Source of the DNA: Sinisalibacter aestuarii
Lineage (GTDB): Bacteria > Pseudomonadota > Alphaproteobacteria > Rhodobacterales > Rhodobacteraceae
Direction: 5' to 3'
Assembly: GCF_027923545.1 (NCBI RefSeq)
Contig: NZ_BROH01000013.1
Location: 1 to 64,000 of the forward strand
Length of the DNA stretch: 64,000 bases
Translations under genes and position numbers: made by a program
In this document: one piece after another, positions 61,844-64,000 of the stretch
How the letters are laid out: the number at the start of each line of letters is the position of its first letter
Position numbering within the stretch: the first letter of the stretch is position 1
The notes under the pieces: generated by a model
What the model was told of the DNA's origin: nothing
Seen by the model: the letters and a program-made list of their open reading frames with translations, nothing else
Database searches by the model: none

Positions 61844-63091
61844 ATGAATCCGACCGAAGTTCAGCAGATCCTCGATCAGCAGGCCTATGAGTCCAAGCGG
61901 GGCGGCCCGCCCGAAGGATTTCCGCAGCTGCCCGACATTCCCGGCGACCGCTATGTCGACCCGGCATTCAACGAGCTGGAGCGCGACCGGATGTGGCACA
62001 AATCCTGGGTCTACGCGATCCATGCCGACGAAGTGCCCGAGGTTGGCTCCTATGTGCAATGGACCCGCCTGGGCGAGCCGCTGTTCTTCATCCGTGGCGA
62101 AGACGGCACCGTGCGCTGCTTCTACAACACCTGCCGCCATCGCGGCGCGCCGGTGGTCACCGAACCCTCGGGCAAATCGCGCGGCGTGACCTGCAAGTAT
62201 CATGGCTGGACCTACAATACCCGTGGCGAGCTCATCAACCTGCGCGACCGACGCGACTTCGTCAATCTCGACCTGAGCTGCCGCTCGCTGATCGAAGTGC
62301 GCTGCGAGAACATCGGCAACCTCTATTTCGTCAACCTCGACGACGACGCGGTGAGCCTGCGCGACTATCTCGGGCCCGTGGCCGACAATCTGGACGAATG
62401 CCGCCCCGATACGCTGCGGCTGGTGGACAAGACAGCGATCAAGGTGGATTGCAACGTCAAGATCCTGCTCGATGCCTTCTTCGAGGTCTATCACCTGAAG
62501 TCGATCCACCAGAACACGGTGGACCGCTTCCTTGACCACCGGGGCAGCGCCATCACCCTCTGGCCGGGCGGGCACAGCCGCATGGTGACGCCCTATAAGC
62601 GCGAAGGCTGGACCGATCCGGGCATCAAGGGGCTGCCCGAGGTGGAGGGCATGGACCCGTGGTTTGCCAATACCAATTATTCCGTGCTCGCCTATCCCAA
62701 CCTCGTCTCGCCGATTGCCACCGCCGGCATTCCGGTGCTGTGCTTCTGGCCCGAAACGATCGACACAATGGTGGTCGAAGTGCATTGGTTCGCCCCCTCC
62801 TGGGGCGACGGCCCGCGCCCGGAGATCTGGGATACGCGGCTTAAGAACTTCCTCGCCATCCTCGACGAAGACCTGCAATTCGCCGACAAGATCCAGAAAT
62901 CGGTCGAAAGCAAGGGGCTGCGGGGCTTCCCGCTGAACTACCAGGAGCGGCGCATCTACCACTGGCACGAGGAACTCGACCGGCGTATCGGCGCGGCCGA
63001 CATCCCCGAGGCCCTGCGTGTGCCCGAGCGGCTGGGCGAGTGGGTGACCACCCCTGCCCCGGCGGATGCCGCCGAACCCGCCGAAACCTGA
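61844..63091 (+). CDS. Rieske non-haem iron oxygenase, alpha subunit
   Basis: The 415-residue protein has a Rieske [2Fe-2S] domain with CRHRGAPV (about 92) and CKYHGWTY (about 112), then a catalytic domain with the mononuclear iron site DAFFEVYHLKSIH (about 207-219). Such enzymes hydroxylate or dealkylate aromatic or alicyclic substrates using electrons from a ferredoxin. No small beta subunit lies nearby, so it may be a homomultimer. It is the first gene of a rightward operon with enoyl-CoA hydratase and an SDR. The substrate is unknown. Confidence 0.92.
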   Translation: MNPTEVQQILDQQAYESKRGGPPEGFPQLPDIPGDRYVDPAFNELERDRMWHKSWVYAIHADEVPEVGSYVQWTRLGEPLFFIRGEDGTVRCFYNTCRHRGAPVVTEPSGKSRGVTCKYHGWTYNTRGELINLRDRRDFVNLDLSCRSLIEVRCENIGNLYFVNLDDDAVSLRDYLGPVADNLDECRPDTLRLVDKTAIKVDCNVKILLDAFFEVYHLKSIHQNTVDRFLDHRGSAITLWPGGHSRMVTPYKREGWTDPGIKGLPEVEGMDPWFANTNYSVLAYPNLVSPIATAGIPVLCFWPETIDTMVVEVHWFAPSWGDGPRPEIWDTRLKNFLAILDEDLQFADKIQKSVESKGLRGFPLNYQERRIYHWHEELDRRIGAADIPEALRVPERLGEWVTTPAPADAAEPAET

Positions 63092-63097
63092 ACCGCC

Positions 63098-63898
63098 ATG
63101 CCCGGTGACACAGCCGAACACCCGCCGGTTCTGACCGAGCGGCATGGGGCGGTGCAGGTTATCACCCTGAACCGCCCGCATGCGTCGAACGCCATGGACG
63201 CCGCCGGCTCCTACCTGGTCGACCGCTATCTGCGCGAGGCCGAGGCCGACCCGCAGATCGGCGCCATCGTGCTGACCGGCGCGGGCGGCCGCGCCTTTTG
63301 CGCCGGGATGGACCTCAAGGAAGCCTCCGAGCGTGGCGCGGGTCACGGCCTTGTGCCCGGTGCGGGCTTTTGCGGCGTGACCGAGCGGGTCATCGCCAAG
63401 CCGGTAATCGGCGCGATCAACGGCGCGGCGGTGGCGGGCGGCTTCGAGATTTCGCTGGCCTGCGACATGCTCATCGCCGTCGAGGGCGCGCTGTTCGGGC
63501 TGCCCGAGGTCAAACGCGGCATGGTCGCCTTCACCGGCGGGGTGCAGCGCCTCGCCCAGCAATTGCCGCGCCAGACCGGCATGGAGATCATGTGCCTTGG
63601 CACGCTCCTGACCGCCGAACGGCTGCACGAGATTGGCGTGGTCAACCGCGTGGTGCCGCAGGACCGGCTGATCGACGAAACGCTCGCCTTCGCCAACCTC
63701 ATGCTCGACAATTCGTGGAAGGCCATTGCCTTCGGCAAGGAGCTGTTCAATCACGCGATGCACGAGCCGCTGGCCGATGCCATCGCGCGCGGCCATGCCG
63801 ATGCCGACCGGCTGATGCGTTCGGAGGACAGCCGCGAGGGGATCGCGGCCTATGCCGAGCACCGCGCCGCGGATTTCAGGAAGGAAACACCCGAATGA
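63098..63898 (+). CDS. Enoyl-CoA hydratase/isomerase (crotonase family)
   Basis: The 266-residue protein has the crotonase oxyanion-hole segments FCAGMDLKEASERG (about 67-80) and INGAAVAGGFEISLACDMLI (about 107-126), then FGLPEVKRGMVAFTGGVQRL. The glutamate in LPEV aligns with one catalytic residue; the other is less clear, so isomerase or hydrolase activity is possible. It starts 6 bp after the oxygenase gene and overlaps the next by 4 bp. Confidence 0.92.
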   Translation: MPGDTAEHPPVLTERHGAVQVITLNRPHASNAMDAAGSYLVDRYLREAEADPQIGAIVLTGAGGRAFCAGMDLKEASERGAGHGLVPGAGFCGVTERVIAKPVIGAINGAAVAGGFEISLACDMLIAVEGALFGLPEVKRGMVAFTGGVQRLAQQLPRQTGMEIMCLGTLLTAERLHEIGVVNRVVPQDRLIDETLAFANLMLDNSWKAIAFGKELFNHAMHEPLADAIARGHADADRLMRSEDSREGIAAYAEHRAADFRKETPE

Positions 63899-64000
63899 CC
63901 GACACCACGCCGACGAAATGGGGCCTCACCCCGCAGGAACTGGCCACTCTGCCCACCGTCTTTGCCCCCGATCTTCTGGCCGGGCAGCGGTTTCTCGTCT
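63895..64000 (+). CDS. SDR-family oxidoreductase, partial (cut by window end)
   Basis: Only the first 35 codons are present, starting MTDTTPTKWGLTPQELATL and reaching LLAGQRFLVS, which leads into the first strand of an SDR-type Rossmann fold (the glycine-rich motif would follow). The call is tentative. It overlaps the enoyl-CoA hydratase gene by 4 bp and continues the same operon. Confidence 0.5.
   Translation, partial: MTDTTPTKWGLTPQELATLPTVFAPDLLAGQRFLV

Overview
The window is high-GC DNA packed with genes on both strands. Its content points to an alphaproteobacterium of the Rhodobacterales/Rhodobacteraceae type: a pcm-tolC-PopZ-like gene order, a DUF6280 gene, TIGR04283-type glycosyltransferase, NosR/NosX- and NosL-like proteins, Sox cytochromes and a xanthine-oxidase-family IorAB pair. 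No rRNA, CRISPR array, integrase or complete insertion sequence was seen. The only RNA gene found is a tRNA-Cys. The species is inferred from family content only.

Layout. 1-120 is a perfect 8-bp tandem array. 0.2-13.4 kb holds mostly housekeeping genes: glycosyltransferase, YgfZ, fructosamine-kinase-like, EF-P, an ArsR-ArsC fusion, CobQ, a PopZ-like polar-hub candidate, TolC, Pcm, tRNA-Cys, a P-type cation ATPase and an FAH-family hydrolase. 13.5-14.7 kb carries an NsrR/Rrf2 regulator next to a deletion scar of a cytochrome bd operon: the start of cydD is joined out of frame to the end of cydB, followed by an intact cydX. 15.6-20.5 kb is a tightly packed operon with two NosL-like proteins, an FtsX-type permease, a LolD-like ATPase and two novel membrane proteins, but no nosZ. 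20.9-26.5 kb encodes TamA and TamB. 27.1-30.6 kb is nadABC. 30.6-31.0 kb is a second scar, with a LuxR tail meeting an opposite-strand gene tail.

31.0-46.7 kb is a periplasmic redox island: XdhC; a fused SoxYZ-like carrier divergent from fccA-fccB-soxX-soxA; a triheme cytochrome c; a Rap1a-like protein; IorA/IorB molybdenum hydroxylase; a secreted pentapeptide-repeat protein, NosR-like and ApbE proteins; a helical-repeat protein; and a second pentapeptide-repeat protein. The Sox set lacks SoxB and SoxCD within the window, and the Nos-like set lacks NosZ. These parts could therefore serve a pathway other than textbook thiosulfate or N2O metabolism. This is the best candidate here for an undescribed system. 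46.7-47.5 kb is a decayed DUF6603-like gene.

47.5 kb to the end is a catabolic region: split MaoC hydratase, two CoA ligases, FadN-type 3-hydroxyacyl-CoA dehydrogenase, thiolase, a TIM-barrel protein, a complete branched-chain-amino-acid-type ABC importer (LivFGMHK), Rieske oxygenase with its ferredoxin, a VOC protein, enoyl-CoA hydratase and the start of an SDR. It looks like uptake, CoA activation, oxygenation and beta-oxidation of an unidentified carboxylic acid. Similar TTGTAT...ATACAA inverted elements lie at several of its promoters, which suggests one shared regulator not encoded in the window.
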